Part shown: piece after piece, positions 53,035 through 62,646 of the stretch
Layout: every line of letters starts with the position of its first letter
How positions within the stretch are numbered: position 1 is the first letter of the stretch
From: Pseudomonadota bacterium
Lineage (GTDB): Bacteria > Bdellovibrionota > Bdellovibrionia > Bdellovibrionales > Bdellovibrionaceae
DNA length: 64,000 nt
Assembly: GCA_021300175.1 (NCBI GenBank)
Contig: JAJTIC010000023.1
Span: 1-64,000 of the forward strand
Direction: 5' to 3'
Notes under the pieces: model-generated
The model's database searches: none
The model's input: only the letters and a program-made list of their open reading frames with translations
Told to the model about the DNA's origin: nothing
Position numbers and translations under genes: made by a program

Positions 53035-53225
53035 GCTTGTTTCCCTAAATTGATCTGCTGTTTGAATTGTGTGTACTTTAATTTAATTTCTTCGAAATTC
53101 TCTCTCACTGGTAAACGAGTACCATCCAGGAAACAAAGAATGGAGTCCGGTGTGCCTTCAATGAATCGAACGATTTCAAGGTTCACCATGATCTTTTGAC
53201 CGGCCAAATTAGTGAGTTCAATCAT
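53007..53225 (-). CDS. flbD: FlbD-like flagellar protein
   Basis: This 72-residue protein matches the small FlbD family associated with flagellar operons: MIELTNLAGQKIMVN, then FIEGTPDSILCFLDGTRLPV and a C-terminal helix. Its function is not established; it lies upstream of motA in several bacteria, as here. The start at 53225 is chosen because the sequence then begins at the family's usual MI-LT. The longer frame upstream overlaps the divergent epimerase gene and is not used. Confidence 0.8.
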   Translation of the reverse strand: MIELTNLAGQKIMVNLEIVRFIEGTPDSILCFLDGTRLPVRENFEEIKLKYTQFKQQINLGKQAWTLQQSSV

Positions 53226-53319
53226 GCTTTCATTCTGCCTGAGGCAAGACGCAGAGTCGAGAAAGTGGGTATTGATCACTAGACCTTCATTGAGGTAGGC
53301 TAAGAAGAGTCGAGGATTT

Positions 53320-54309
53320 ATGTCTAAAGTACTTATCACTGGAGCTAATGGTTTTCTTGGAAGCTGGGTAACCAGAGAGCTCGTCCAACAAGGACATGAA
53401 GTCACAGCCCTTGTTCGTAAGACAAGCGATCTCTCAGAAGTTGAAGGATTGCTGTGTCAATATTCTTATGGTGACATCACAGATTCATCAAGCCTCGAGA
53501 AGGCCTTCAAGGGCCAAGAATTCGTCTTTCACTTAGCGGGATTGATTGCCTATAAATCTTCCGAGCGAGCCCGAATGGAGCTCATTAATGTTCAGGGAAC
53601 CAAGAATGTCATTGATGCTTGCCAAAAAAGACACGTTCAAAGGCTGGTTTACTTAAGCTCTGTCGTTGCTATTGGTGCTGGATTTCATAAAGACCAGATC
53701 CTCAATGAAGAGTCCCCCTACAACGTACAATCTCTTAATTTGGGTTACTTTGAAACAAAACATAAAGCTGAGCTGCTGGTCCGTGAAGCAACATCTCTGG
53801 GTTTGATTGATTCTGTTTCTCTGAATCCAGCGACGATCTATGGCGCTGGCGATGCAAAAAAGGGGTCGCGCAAAACACAATTGAAAGTGGCTCAAGGTCG
53901 ATTTCCTTTTTATACTTCGGGCGGCGTGAACGTTGTTGCCGTGGAAGATGTGGTTTCGGGAATTGTCTCAGCTTGGAAGACAGGTCGATCAGGAGAACGA
54001 TATATTCTATCCGGCGAAAACCTGTTGATTAAAGATCTCTTTCAGTTAATTGCCGAAGCGGCGGGGAAACCAGCTCCTCGTTATCCAATGCCTAATTTTG
54101 TTTTGCATGGACTTGGCTCGCTGGGAGACCATCTTGAAAAATTGGGACTCAAGGGATCCCTTTCCAAGGAAAATGCTTGGACTGCGACACTTTATCATTG
54201 GTTCGACTCTTCAAAAGCCCAAAGAGAGTTAGAATTCAAACCTCGAGCAGCTAAAATTGCCATCCAAAATAGTGTACAGTGGATGAAAGAAACTGGTCGA
54301 ATTGCATGA
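53320..54309 (+). CDS. NAD(P)-dependent epimerase/dehydratase
   Basis: This 329-residue extended short-chain dehydrogenase has the nucleotide-binding GANGFLG (residues 8-14), a VYLSSVVAIG strand and the catalytic tyrosine-lysine pair in YFETKHKAE. Downstream, SLNPATIYGAGD and GVNVVAVEDVVSGI match the dihydroflavonol-reductase-like subgroup. The substrate is unknown; sugar-nucleotide or sterol/isoprenoid-type substrates are both possible. Its stop overlaps the mtgA start (ATGA). It diverges from flbD, with 94 bp between starts. Confidence 0.9.
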   Translation: MSKVLITGANGFLGSWVTRELVQQGHEVTALVRKTSDLSEVEGLLCQYSYGDITDSSSLEKAFKGQEFVFHLAGLIAYKSSERARMELINVQGTKNVIDACQKRHVQRLVYLSSVVAIGAGFHKDQILNEESPYNVQSLNLGYFETKHKAELLVREATSLGLIDSVSLNPATIYGAGDAKKGSRKTQLKVAQGRFPFYTSGGVNVVAVEDVVSGIVSAWKTGRSGERYILSGENLLIKDLFQLIAEAAGKPAPRYPMPNFVLHGLGSLGDHLEKLGLKGSLSKENAWTATLYHWFDSSKAQRELEFKPRAAKIAIQNSVQWMKETGRIA

Positions 54310-55139
54310 AATCTTTCTTTCGCACTTTCAACTTTTTAGCCAAAGTAGTTCTTTTCTTTGGACTTTTAATGAGTGCAGTCACTATTTGGTCTCTTTCCCA
54401 ATTTCCGACGTCTCAAGAAATCCGTGGCTGCTTAACAACCAAGATGTTTCAAGTCGACTTATGTCCCGGTGGACCTGGATATGTGAGACTCAATCAGATT
54501 TCAGATAACTTAGAAAAAGCTGTTCTTATTAGTGAAGATTCCGCTTTCTACCAGCACAACGGATTTGACCTCCAGGAGCTTGAAAACTCGATCAAGAAGA
54601 ATCTGGCTGAAAAAAGATTTGCCCGGGGGGGCTCCACAATCACCCAGCAGCTGGCTAAGAACATGTTTCTTTCTCGGGAAAAAACTCTGACTCGCAAAGT
54701 GAGAGAAGCAATTATTACTCTCCAGCTTGAGCGCAAGCTTTCGAAAAAAGAGATTCTTGAGCGCTATTTAAATGTAGTTCAATTTGGAAGGGACATTTTT
54801 GGTGTCAAAAAAGCTGCGAGCTTTTATTTTAAAAAACATCCTTCCGAATTGACAGTTCTCGAGAGTGCGTTTTTAGCATTTCTCCTTCCGAGTCCAGAGG
54901 TTTATTCAAAGTCTTTCTATAAAAAAACCCTCACTCCCTTTGCAAGAAAACGCCTCGCTCAGATTATTGATCGACTCTATGCCTATAATCGGATCTCCGA
55001 TGAGCAATATTTAGATGCAAAAGGAGAGCTCGAGTATTTTCTCACGGGGACTCAGCCACCGCTTGTCGATTCACAAGATATTGATTCCTTGGACGAAGAG
55101 GCTGCAGCTATCCAAGAAGAGCAAGGGACTACTGAATAA
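54306..55139 (+). CDS. mtgA: Monofunctional peptidoglycan glycosyltransferase MtgA
   Basis: This 277-residue inner-membrane enzyme polymerises lipid II into glycan strands. It has one membrane helix (about 11-30) and the GT51 domain with the catalytic glutamate Glu77 in ISEDSAFYQHNGFD, then RGGSTITQQLAKN and KEILERYLNVVQFG. There is no transpeptidase domain. The C-terminal tail is acidic. It overlaps the epimerase gene by 4 bp and the ABC-permease gene (opposite strand) by 11 bp. Confidence 0.94.
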   Translation: MKSFFRTFNFLAKVVLFFGLLMSAVTIWSLSQFPTSQEIRGCLTTKMFQVDLCPGGPGYVRLNQISDNLEKAVLISEDSAFYQHNGFDLQELENSIKKNLAEKRFARGGSTITQQLAKNMFLSREKTLTRKVREAIITLQLERKLSKKEILERYLNVVQFGRDIFGVKKAASFYFKKHPSELTVLESAFLAFLLPSPEVYSKSFYKKTLTPFARKRLAQIIDRLYAYNRISDEQYLDAKGELEYFLTGTQPPLVDSQDIDSLDEEAAAIQEEQGTTE

Positions 55140-55917
55140 TTTTTTTCTGTATTCTTTGAATAGCTGTGAGTGTGAGTAAAACTGCTAAGCTCAATAAAAA
55201 AAGAACTTGTAATCCATGATACCATTCGAGGCTGCCACCAGTAACGAGTGTCCTCACAAGTGCTACCGAATGTGTCAATGGGAATAGATAACTCAGATAC
55301 CTGAGTAGCTCAGGCAACTGCTCCAAAGGATAATAAGTTCCCGAAAAAAGCGACATAGGGATAATAAATCCCGAGGTCGGATAAACAATCCCGTCATAAT
55401 TGCGAACCAAGCTAATGATAATCATTCCAAGTGCTGAAAAGACGACTGAGTTAATTAGCAGAATCAACCATGCTCCGAAAATTCCACTATTTAAATCATG
55501 GCCAGCGATAGTTGCAACAACTGTCACTCCGAGTACTGAAAAGAATCCCTTTGTTGCTCCCCAAAAAATTTCGCCAAGAACAATTTCTTGAGGACGCAAT
55601 GGGGAAAGAATCATTGTGCTATAAGTTTTCTGATAGTTCAGCTTGGCAAAATTGGCATAAGAGCACTCGAAAAAAGAAACCATCATACTGGTTGTGCAAA
55701 GCAATGCAGGATAAAAGAAATCGGCATAACTCAAGCCTTGAATCGTTGGAACGAAAGATCCTAATCCATATCCAATCGCTAATAGAAAAAATGTGGGCTC
55801 AAGCAAGATCCAGAATGCACTGACAAGCCAAGATTTTTTAAAAGCAAGAAAGTTTCTGTTCCACACGTGACGAATTCCTGCAGCCACCGATGGAATTTTA
55901 TGAACATGAATATTCAT
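55129..55917 (-). CDS. ABC-2 type transport permease
   Basis: This 262-residue membrane protein has six hydrophobic helices and the ABC-2 pattern: FFLLIAIGYGLGSFV-like first part (visible as FFLLAIGYGLGSFV), FFECSYANFAKLNYQKTYSTMILSP, and later FIIPMSLFSGTYYPLEQLP. This resembles NodJ/DrrB-type exporters. It is the membrane half of the exporter whose ATPase gene precedes it with a 4-bp overlap. The substrate is unknown; multidrug or lipo-oligosaccharide export are common for the family. Confidence 0.88.
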   Translation of the reverse strand: MNIHVHKIPSVAAGIRHVWNRNFLAFKKSWLVSAFWILLEPTFFLLAIGYGLGSFVPTIQGLSYADFFYPALLCTTSMMVSFFECSYANFAKLNYQKTYSTMILSPLRPQEIVLGEIFWGATKGFFSVLGVTVVATIAGHDLNSGIFGAWLILLINSVVFSALGMIIISLVRNYDGIVYPTSGFIIPMSLFSGTYYPLEQLPELLRYLSYLFPLTHSVALVRTLVTGGSLEWYHGLQVLFLLSLAVLLTLTAIQRIQKKIIQ

Positions 55918-56843
55918 AGAGGCTCATCCCTCAAGTCGTGACCTGAAAGCTTGAGAAACACATCACTCAGGTTCGGCTGCCGAATCGTCAATTGATAGCC
56001 ATGAAAGCGTTGAATTAACTGTTCGTTGGTTTGGCCTTCCTTCAAATGCACATTTAACTGGTTGCGCGCCGTTTGATAAGAGATCCCTTCGGAGTTCATT
56101 CGGTTCACAAAGTAAATAATCTCTTTAGGATTCATTTCTACTTCGATCACTTCTTTTCCGATCAGTTCCTTCACAAGTGATGAGGGAGTCCCCATCGCCA
56201 AAATTTTTCCTTTGTCCATGATGGCGACTCGGTTGCAGAGCTTTTGGGCTTCCTCCATATAATGCGTGGACATAATGACAGTGACACCTTCAGACAGCAG
56301 TTGCTGGATAAAACTCCAAATCCAAAGACGAGCTTGTGGATCTAATCCCACAGTAGGCTCATCCAAAATGAGGATCTCGGGATGATTTAATAGCCCGCGA
56401 GCGATCGCTAATCGTCGTTTCATTCCTCCACTCAGTGATTCTACTGAACGATGGGCCATCTCTTCAAGTTGGGCAATTTTAAGAACTTCCTCAATTCTGA
56501 CCTTAGCGACCTGTGAGTCAATTCCTTGGAACGCAGAGAAAATTTCTAAGTTTTCGTAAACAGTAAATTCAGGATCCAGTCCATCTTCCTGAGGAACTAC
56601 ACCAATTCTTGCTTTTACATCTCGGATATTTTTCTTGAGACTGATTCCCAGCATATAGAGCTCGCCAGACGTGATCTGTACACTTCCATAGAGCATTTTC
56701 ATTGTGGTGGATTTTCCAGCCCCGTTGGGGCCTAGTAAGGCGAAACACTCGCCTTTATTCACTGAGAAAGAAACCCCGGAGACCACTGTTTGGTCTCCGT
56801 ATTTTTTGACAACTGATTTCGCTTCAAGGACGACTTGAGACAT
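55914..56843 (-). CDS. ABC transporter ATP-binding protein (NodI/DrrA-like)
   Basis: This 309-residue ATPase energises the adjacent ABC-2 permease. Walker A is GPNGAGKST (38-46), the signature motif is SLSGGMKRR, Walker B is LILDEPTVGLD and the H-loop is STHYMEEAQ. The C-terminal extension after about 220 resembles DrrA/NodI tails. It starts 23 bp after typA on the same strand and overlaps the permease gene by 4 bp. Confidence 0.94.
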   Translation of the reverse strand: MSQVVLEAKSVVKKYGDQTVVSGVSFSVNKGECFALLGPNGAGKSTTMKMLYGSVQITSGELYMLGISLKKNIRDVKARIGVVPQEDGLDPEFTVYENLEIFSAFQGIDSQVAKVRIEEVLKIAQLEEMAHRSVESLSGGMKRRLAIARGLLNHPEILILDEPTVGLDPQARLWIWSFIQQLLSEGVTVIMSTHYMEEAQKLCNRVAIMDKGKILAMGTPSSLVKELIGKEVIEVEMNPKEIIYFVNRMNSEGISYQTARNQLNVHLKEGQTNEQLIQRFHGYQLTIRQPNLSDVFLKLSGHDLRDEPL

Positions 56844-56866
56844 CTCCCTCTATTGTGGGCCCGCTT

Positions 56867-58690
56867 TTAGTCTTTTTCAATAGAGGCTTTACGTTTTCTC
56901 TTATGAGGATCCAGTTCGCGACATCTTAAGCGAATATGGTTTGGCGTGACTTCGATTAGTTCGTCATCTGAAATCCACTCCATCGCCTTTTCCAAAGTGA
57001 TCGGCTGAACTGGAACTAGACGAATGGCCTCATCAGCACCAGATGCACGGACGTTTGTCAGTTTTTTCTCGCGCGTGATATTTACTTCAAGATCATTTTC
57101 TTTAGCGTGCTCACCCACGATCATTCCTGTGTAGACATCTGTTTGTGGAATCACGAGCATTTTTCCACGCTCTTGCAAATTCCAAATAGCATAAGCTGTT
57201 GCAACACCTTGACGATCAGAAATCATAGATCCGTTCTGACGAGCAGAAATTTCACCCCGATAATCATCATAACCATCGTACTGAGTATTCAAAAGACCAG
57301 TACCGCGAGTGTCTGTCATGAACTCAGATCGATATCCAATCAGTCCTCGAGAAGGAATTCTAAACTCCAATCGAGTACGACCAGAACCCTTTGATGCCAT
57401 GTTAGTCATCACACCTTTACGCTGACCCAGTTTTTCAGTCACCACGCCGACATGTGAATCTTCAATATCTATGACCGCAATTTCGAAAGGCTCAAGAAGT
57501 TTGTCGCCCTCGCGTTTGTAGACAACTTGGGGTTTTGAAACACAAAGTTCGTATCCTTCACGGCGCATCTGCTCGATCAAAACACCTAGCTGAAGTTCTC
57601 CCCGACCCATCACTTTGAAAGCTTCATTAGAATCTGTCTTTTCAACTCGGATAGCTACGTTATGAAGAAGCTCTTTCTCGAGGCGCTCGAGAATTTTTCT
57701 AGAAGTGACGTTCTTTCCATCGCGGCCACCAAAAGGACCGTCATTCACAGAAAAGATCATTCCTACGGTCGGCTCTTCAACGCGAATGCGTGGCAAAGGA
57801 CGTGGATCTGTTGCTGAAGTTAAGGTGTCACCGATGTTGAAGTCATCCATCCCAGCAACGATGACGATATCCCCAGCAGAGGCTTCTTGCACCTGAACAG
57901 GTTGATTCACGTGATATTGGTACAGGGCAGAGACTTTCATTTTCTTATTGCTCTTTTCCTGGCAGGCCATGATCTCATCGCCCACTTTAATTTTTCCAGA
58001 GCGAATTCGACCGACCGCCAATCTACCAACAAACGAGTTGTAAGAGAGATTCGAAACCAAGATCTGCAACGGCTGATTCTCTTCGATCTTTGGCGGAGGA
58101 ACGAGTTCGATCACTTTTTCGTACAGAACTTTTAAACTATCTGTGTGTTTCTCTGGGTCCAAAGTCGCCATGCCTTCACGGGCAATGGCATAAACAGTAG
58201 TGAAGTCGGCTTGTTCTTCTGTCGCATCGAGATCGATGAAAAGATCGAACACTTCATTCAAAACTTCTTGAATACGAGCATCTGAACGGTCAATTTTGTT
58301 GATACAAACGATGACTTTAATGTTTTGCTCGAGAGCTTTCTTCAAAACGAAACGCGTTTGTGGGAGTGGACCTTCAGAGGCATCCACCAGCAAGATCGCA
58401 CCGTCAACCATGTTTAAGACACGCTCTACTTCACCACCGAAGTCCGAGTGCCCGGGGGTATCAACGATATTGATCTTGTAACCTTCGTACATAAATGACG
58501 CATTCTTTGCTGCGATCGTGATCCCACGTTCTTTTTCAAGATCCATTGAATCCATCAGTCGCTCAGCGACATGCTCGTTTTCGCGAAAAGTACCAGCTTG
58601 TTTAATGAGGTGATCCACGAGAGTTGTTTTTCCGTGGTCAACGTGGGCAATAATCGCGATATTGCGAATTCTTTTAGGATCCTGAGACAT
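56867..58690 (-). CDS. typA: Ribosome-associated GTPase TypA/BipA
   Basis: This 607-residue translational GTPase has G1 [10 protein letters not shown] near the N-terminus, G2 [10 protein letters not shown]3 [13 protein letters not shown]4 NKIDR and EF-G-like domains II-V, ending in the BipA-specific C-terminal domain ([16 protein letters not shown]). BipA aids 50S assembly and stress or cold responses. The start at 58690 has GGAG 8 bases upstream; a GTG at 58699 is in frame. It is followed by the ABC transporter genes. Confidence 0.97.
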   Translation of the reverse strand: MSQDPKRIRNIAIIAHVDHGKTTLVDHLIKQAGTFRENEHVAERLMDSMDLEKERGITIAAKNASFMYEGYKINIVDTPGHSDFGGEVERVLNMVDGAILLVDASEGPLPQTRFVLKKALEQNIKVIVCINKIDRSDARIQEVLNEVFDLFIDLDATEEQADFTTVYAIAREGMATLDPEKHTDSLKVLYEKVIELVPPPKIEENQPLQILVSNLSYNSFVGRLAVGRIRSGKIKVGDEIMACQEKSNKKMKVSALYQYHVNQPVQVQEASAGDIVIVAGMDDFNIGDTLTSATDPRPLPRIRVEEPTVGMIFSVNDGPFGGRDGKNVTSRKILERLEKELLHNVAIRVEKTDSNEAFKVMGRGELQLGVLIEQMRREGYELCVSKPQVVYKREGDKLLEPFEIAVIDIEDSHVGVVTEKLGQRKGVMTNMASKGSGRTRLEFRIPSRGLIGYRSEFMTDTRGTGLLNTQYDGYDDYRGEISARQNGSMISDRQGVATAYAIWNLQERGKMLVIPQTDVYTGMIVGEHAKENDLEVNITREKKLTNVRASGADEAIRLVPVQPITLEKAMEWISDDELIEVTPNHIRLRCRELDPHKRKRKASIEKD

Positions 58691-58714
58691 TTTTTTCACT
58701 CCGTTTGTTCATAA

Positions 58715-59743
58715 CTATCCGTGGCCACCCATCAAGAATTCTTCTTGAGACGTGTCCTCTTGTTCAATACTTCCAATTTTTCCAAAAAATTCCAGGGCCA
58801 AATCCAGGACTTCTGCATTGGATTTTGATTGGAAAAGGCTTTTGCGAAATTGGGCTGCGCCAGCATACCCTGTTGCGAACCAAGCTGCAAATTTCTTCAG
58901 CTGGATTCCGAGAATGTGTTCATCACAGTGCAGTGCGAGCACCTGAGCCAGATCCGTATAGAGTTTAAAATAATCCCGATTGATGGACTTATCGATCTTT
59001 TCACCTTTCCAAAGGGCAAGGGCATCCACGAAAATAAAAGGGTTCTTAAGGGCTCCGCGACCAATCAAGATACCATCCACGCCAGTTTGAGCGAGTCTCA
59101 GAACGGCTTGTTGAGGGCTCAGAATGTCACCATTTCCTAGAATAGGTACTTTAGATTTGGCCTTCACTTCGGCAATGTAATCCCAATCAGCCAAACCAGT
59201 ATAGTTTTGTGCCCGAGTCCGTCCGTGAATGGCCACCCAGGTGATACCTTCATTATAAGCGAGCTCAGCCACTTCATGAGCGTTGCGGCTCTGGGAATCC
59301 CAACCGGTTCGAATTTTAATGGTCACAGGAATTTTTACGGATTTAACCATCTCCCCCAAAAGTTTTCCCATGAGTGGAAGATCTTTCAGCATGGCGGAAC
59401 CTGCGCCCTTTTTTACCACTTTAGGAACAGGGCAACCAAAGTTCACATCGACAAAGTCAGCCCCCATCTCTTCCACAAGCTGAGCTGCTTTCGCCATTTG
59501 TGAGGGATCTTCACCAAAAAGCTGAATACCTACAGGGCGCTGGGACTCGTCAAAACTCATAAGCTTCAACGTTCTTTCAGATTTGTGCTCAATCCCCGCG
59601 GCAGACACCAATTCGGTCACCACAACACTTGAAAGCTTCTGTCGCATAAAAGTTCGAAAAGCATGGTCTGTGATCCCAGCCATCGGTGCTAGGACAAAAG
59701 GGTTCTGCTTGAGGGCTTCTAGGAGGTGACCTCGACTGGACAT
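58715..59743 (-). CDS. dus: tRNA-dihydrouridine synthase
   Basis: This 342-residue flavin enzyme reduces uridine to dihydrouridine in tRNA. It is a TIM barrel with VLAPMAGITDHAFR near the N-terminus, the catalytic cysteine in NFGCPVPKV (Cys104), ILGNGDILSPQQA and a later GILIGRGAL. Which Dus type (A, B or C) is not decided; the pattern is nearest to DusB/DusC. The start is uncertain: ATG 59743 is used, TTG 59782 is in frame. It lies 24 bp before typA on the same strand. Confidence 0.94.
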   Translation of the reverse strand: MSSRGHLLEALKQNPFVLAPMAGITDHAFRTFMRQKLSSVVVTELVSAAGIEHKSERTLKLMSFDESQRPVGIQLFGEDPSQMAKAAQLVEEMGADFVDVNFGCPVPKVVKKGAGSAMLKDLPLMGKLLGEMVKSVKIPVTIKIRTGWDSQSRNAHEVAELAYNEGITWVAIHGRTRAQNYTGLADWDYIAEVKAKSKVPILGNGDILSPQQAVLRLAQTGVDGILIGRGALKNPFIFVDALALWKGEKIDKSINRDYFKLYTDLAQVLALHCDEHILGIQLKKFAAWFATGYAGAAQFRKSLFQSKSNAEVLDLALEFFGKIGSIEQEDTSQEEFLMGGHG

Positions 59744-59854
59744 AAGTCGTAAAGAATTACCATTCTCACCCCTTGAAGCCAACCTTTGCAGGTTTTTCTC
59801 AGAACGAGGCCCATTAAATTTGAAATATGTTCACAGAATTCCGATAGATAGCCG

Positions 59855-60497
59855 ATGCTTTTGTGGCTCTCTTCGATTGTTTTTTTGAAGTCTTCACTGG
59901 CTTTTGCGCAGACAGAAAGCTGCGCGGGCCTTAATCAACGCTGTTCCAGCAGCGACCGAAGTCCTTTTGTTCAACAGTTTAGAACAACTGCTGAAGTTTG
60001 CAGAATCGAAAAAGCGGCTCTCGGCTGCGACTATATCGCCGGCAATGATCAAGAAGTGGCTGCCAATATCCAAAAATGTGATGCCTTCAGAACTTTGCCG
60101 ACCCCAGCCTCCAGACCGATTTGAGAACGAGTTTAGATGCTGCAGAAATGTGGCGAATGGAGCCCAAGTGCGAATGAGTCATGTTCCGCCTGGTGTCCGA
60201 GTCCCTCAAGATCGAAATCTCATTGGCGTTCATGGAGAAAGTGTCGAAAAAATTCTCAGACAGAAACTCGAAGGAGTGATCCCACAAGAAAAATTGAATA
60301 CTACTATTTTTATGGTCGACATGAATGCAACTCAAAAAGGTGTGGGTTCTGCTGAACTTCTGATTGGTCAAGGACGCAACTCTTTAACGGACATCGAACG
60401 ACAACGAGTGCAGCGTGTTTTCCGCGAAGCTATTCAGTCACTGAACGAGTCCTTGAAAAAAGAAAACATCCCTGCCTCTTATCAACCTACCGGATGA
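59855..60497 (+). pseudogene. Frameshifted gene for a secreted protein of unknown function
   Basis: Three frames carry successive pieces of one plausible protein. From ATG 59855 there is a signal peptide (MLLWLSSIVFLKSSLAFA) and a cysteine-containing region up to about 60083 (TESCAGLNQRC, ALGCDYIAGNDQEV). The next frame continues with FADPSLQTDLRTSLDAAEMWRMEPKCE to about 60172. The third frame carries MSHVPPGVRVPQDR, NTTIFMVDMNATQKGVG and LNESLKKENIPAS to the stop at 60497. Two single-base losses would reconcile the frames. The joins are inferred from sequence character. A sequencing error or a true pseudogene are both possible. The family is not recognised. Confidence 0.6.
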
Positions 60498-61094
60498 TCA
60501 AAGCCAGTGAATGCGGCCCTCCATTTGTCTTGGTGCTTTGGGCGGCTCATGATCAGGATATCCAATCACGATGGCACAAAGAAGCTCTAATTCCCCGGCT
60601 TGATATTCTGGCCAAGCCGTCACTCCTAAAAACTGATCCACCTCTTCTTTGATCTCAAGAGGCGCCCCCATCGTGCAACAGCCAAGACCCTCCACGAGGC
60701 AAGCCAAGTTGAGATTTTCTACAGCCATGTAAACGGAACCGATGCTCGTGTGATATCGCTCATCAGGAGTGTTATGAGAATAGGCAAAGATGATGTAAGG
60801 CGCGTCACCCAAGGTGTAGAAAAATCTCTCAGTGAAATCATAAAGGCTTGGCTTTAGGCGTTTCTGAAGAATATCTTTGATTCCTAACCACGATTTTTGT
60901 GAATACTTTAAATATTGATCACGCTTTTCGCCACTCACGACCACAAAGCGCCAATTTTGACGATTCTTACCACTCGGTGCTTGAATAGCTCCGCCAAGAA
61001 TTCTCTCAATGACCTTTTTGGGTGGGACTTCCTTTTTAAACTTGCGAATGGAGCGGCGCTGCTCGAGCAATTTGTAGAATTCTTCTTTGTTCAT
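60498..61094 (-). CDS. Nitroreductase family protein
   Basis: This 198-residue FMN-binding protein matches the nitroreductase fold: LLEQRRSIRKFKKE at the N-terminus (FMN phosphate contacts), AIQAPSGKNRQNWRFVVVSG, a central SIGSVYMAVENLNLACLVEGLGCCTMG and the end VIGYPDHEPPKAPRQ. These proteins act as NAD(P)H-dependent reductases of quinones, nitro compounds or flavins; the substrate is not predicted here. The stop lies directly beside the frameshifted gene, and its start is 29 bp from the divergent FG-GAP-like gene. Confidence 0.88.
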   Translation of the reverse strand: MNKEEFYKLLEQRRSIRKFKKEVPPKKVIERILGGAIQAPSGKNRQNWRFVVVSGEKRDQYLKYSQKSWLGIKDILQKRLKPSLYDFTERFFYTLGDAPYIIFAYSHNTPDERYHTSIGSVYMAVENLNLACLVEGLGCCTMGAPLEIKEEVDQFLGVTAWPEYQAGELELLCAIVIGYPDHEPPKAPRQMEGRIHWL

Positions 61095-61123
61095 AGGACA
61101 TTATCTTAGATAATGTGAGCTGC

Positions 61124-61579
61124 ATGCGGAAGCTCTATTTTGTCATCTCGATCTCATTGGGATTGTTTATCTTTGGCTTGATTCCACAATCCAGAGGTTT
61201 TTTCTATCGACTGATCTATGAAGATTCTCGGTCAGTGCTCGCCAAAGTTGAAGGGGATCTCACCGGGAAAGGCGACCGCGTGCATGTCATCAAAGTGAAG
61301 TCTGACGATGAGCTGGTTTTAGAGGTTTACTTCTTTCAAAATCCACAAGAGCCCGCCACAGAGATGAGAAGAATCATTCTGTCAGAAAAGCGAGATGCCT
61401 TTATGGATTTCAAAGGGAGTACGACCAATTTGGCTTTGATCGACGTCAATGAGGATGGCATCCAAGAAATCATTACGCCCACTTTTGATGAGAATTTAAT
61501 TCCGCGACTGAATGTCTATCAGATCGATCTAGAAAGTCGTGTTTTTCAAAAGCTGGGGCCCCGAGAGCTCCAGCTTTAG
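61124..61579 (+). CDS. Membrane-anchored protein with FG-GAP-like motif
   Basis: This 151-residue product has an N-terminal membrane anchor (about 4-20, YFVISISLGLFIFGLIP) and a beta-rich periplasmic domain with LALIDVNEDGIQEIITPTF, a calcium-loop-like motif reminiscent of FG-GAP/VCBS repeats (DxNxDGxxE). The start is uncertain between GTG 61115 and ATG 61124. It converges with mltG, overlapping its stop by 4 bp. No defined function. Confidence 0.7.
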   Translation: MRKLYFVISISLGLFIFGLIPQSRGFFYRLIYEDSRSVLAKVEGDLTGKGDRVHVIKVKSDDELVLEVYFFQNPQEPATEMRRIILSEKRDAFMDFKGSTTNLALIDVNEDGIQEIITPTFDENLIPRLNVYQIDLESRVFQKLGPRELQL

Positions 61580-62646
61580 TCTTCTGACTTTTGCTTTTTA
61601 TTCAAGTCTCTCCAAGATTTGCCCTCACGAGCTTTAGGATTCTTCTGATACTGTTGCACAGCTTTATTATGGTCCTGGTAAGATTTAGAAAAAATATGAG
61701 TCCCATCGTTTTGAGAGACAAAGAACAAATAATCAGAAGACTCGGGTTTGACAGCAGCCAAAATAGCTTCTCTGCCAGGATTTGCAATAGGACCTGGTGG
61801 GAGGCCATCAATTACATAAGTATTGAAACGCGTAAGTCTTCGAATATCTTTCCGTGAAATTTTAATCTCAAAATCTCCAGTTTCATCAAAAATTCCGTAA
61901 ATAATTGTCGGATCAGTTTGGAGCTTCATTTTTTTAGCTAATCGATTGTGAAACACTGAAGAAATTAGTGGTCGCTCAAATGCAGCACCTGTTTCTTTCT
62001 CGATGATCGAAGCTAAAGTCATCACTTGGTTTCGACTCCATCCAGGTAAAGAATTTTGAACAGTGACTTGTTGATAAGTCTGAACTGCATTTGCAACCAT
62101 CGATTCGATGATTTCTCGGGGCTTTGTGAACTTGGTATATTGGTAGGTCTCTGGGAAAAGGTAGCCTTCCAGAGAAATCGCAGATTCACCCAGGAGCTCC
62201 TGAATCAATTGGGGGTCACGAACCATCTTTAAAAATTCTGCCTGACTGAGGAGGCCCTTCTCTTCAAAAATTTTACCGATTTCGTAAATATTAAGTCCCT
62301 CAGAAATAGTCAATTTGCGAGCGATACTAATTCCAGAGGCAATGGTATTCATAATCTGCTGAGGGGTCATTGCCTGATTTAAACTGTATTCTCCCACTTT
62401 CATCGTCTTCGTTTGATCTGTCAGTTTTGCGTACAGAATAAAAACTTGAGCGTTTTTAATTAACGCTGCTTCCTCGAGTAGATAAGCCACTTTCGTAAAC
62501 GAGCTTCCTGGATCCACCTCGAAAACGATCTCATGCACTGAGGTCTCGTCTACAGGTGAACTGATCATCGAGTGCCAAAGCCACGATACGGCTCCAATAC
62601 TTAGGATAAATGCAGAAAATATCAGAATTACGACAAGCTTCTTCAT
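61576..62646 (-). CDS. mltG: Endolytic murein transglycosylase MltG (YceG)
   Basis: This 356-residue inner-membrane protein cleaves nascent glycan strands and ends their elongation. It has one membrane helix (about 5-25), a LysM-like segment and the YceG catalytic domain with the conserved ASIIEKETG (Glu216/Glu218 region), FHNRLAKKMKLQTDPTIIYG, TYVIDGLPPGPIANPG and the C-terminal YLFFVSQNDGTHIFSK. The basic C-terminal tail is lysine-rich. It starts immediately after the astD-like gene. Confidence 0.95.
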   Translation of the reverse strand: MKKLVVILIFSAFILSIGAVSWLWHSMISSPVDETSVHEIVFEVDPGSSFTKVAYLLEEAALIKNAQVFILYAKLTDQTKTMKVGEYSLNQAMTPQQIMNTIASGISIARKLTISEGLNIYEIGKIFEEKGLLSQAEFLKMVRDPQLIQELLGESAISLEGYLFPETYQYTKFTKPREIIESMVANAVQTYQQVTVQNSLPGWSRNQVMTLASIIEKETGAAFERPLISSVFHNRLAKKMKLQTDPTIIYGIFDETGDFEIKISRKDIRRLTRFNTYVIDGLPPGPIANPGREAILAAVKPESSDYLFFVSQNDGTHIFSKSYQDHNKAVQQYQKNPKAREGKSWRDLNKKQKSED

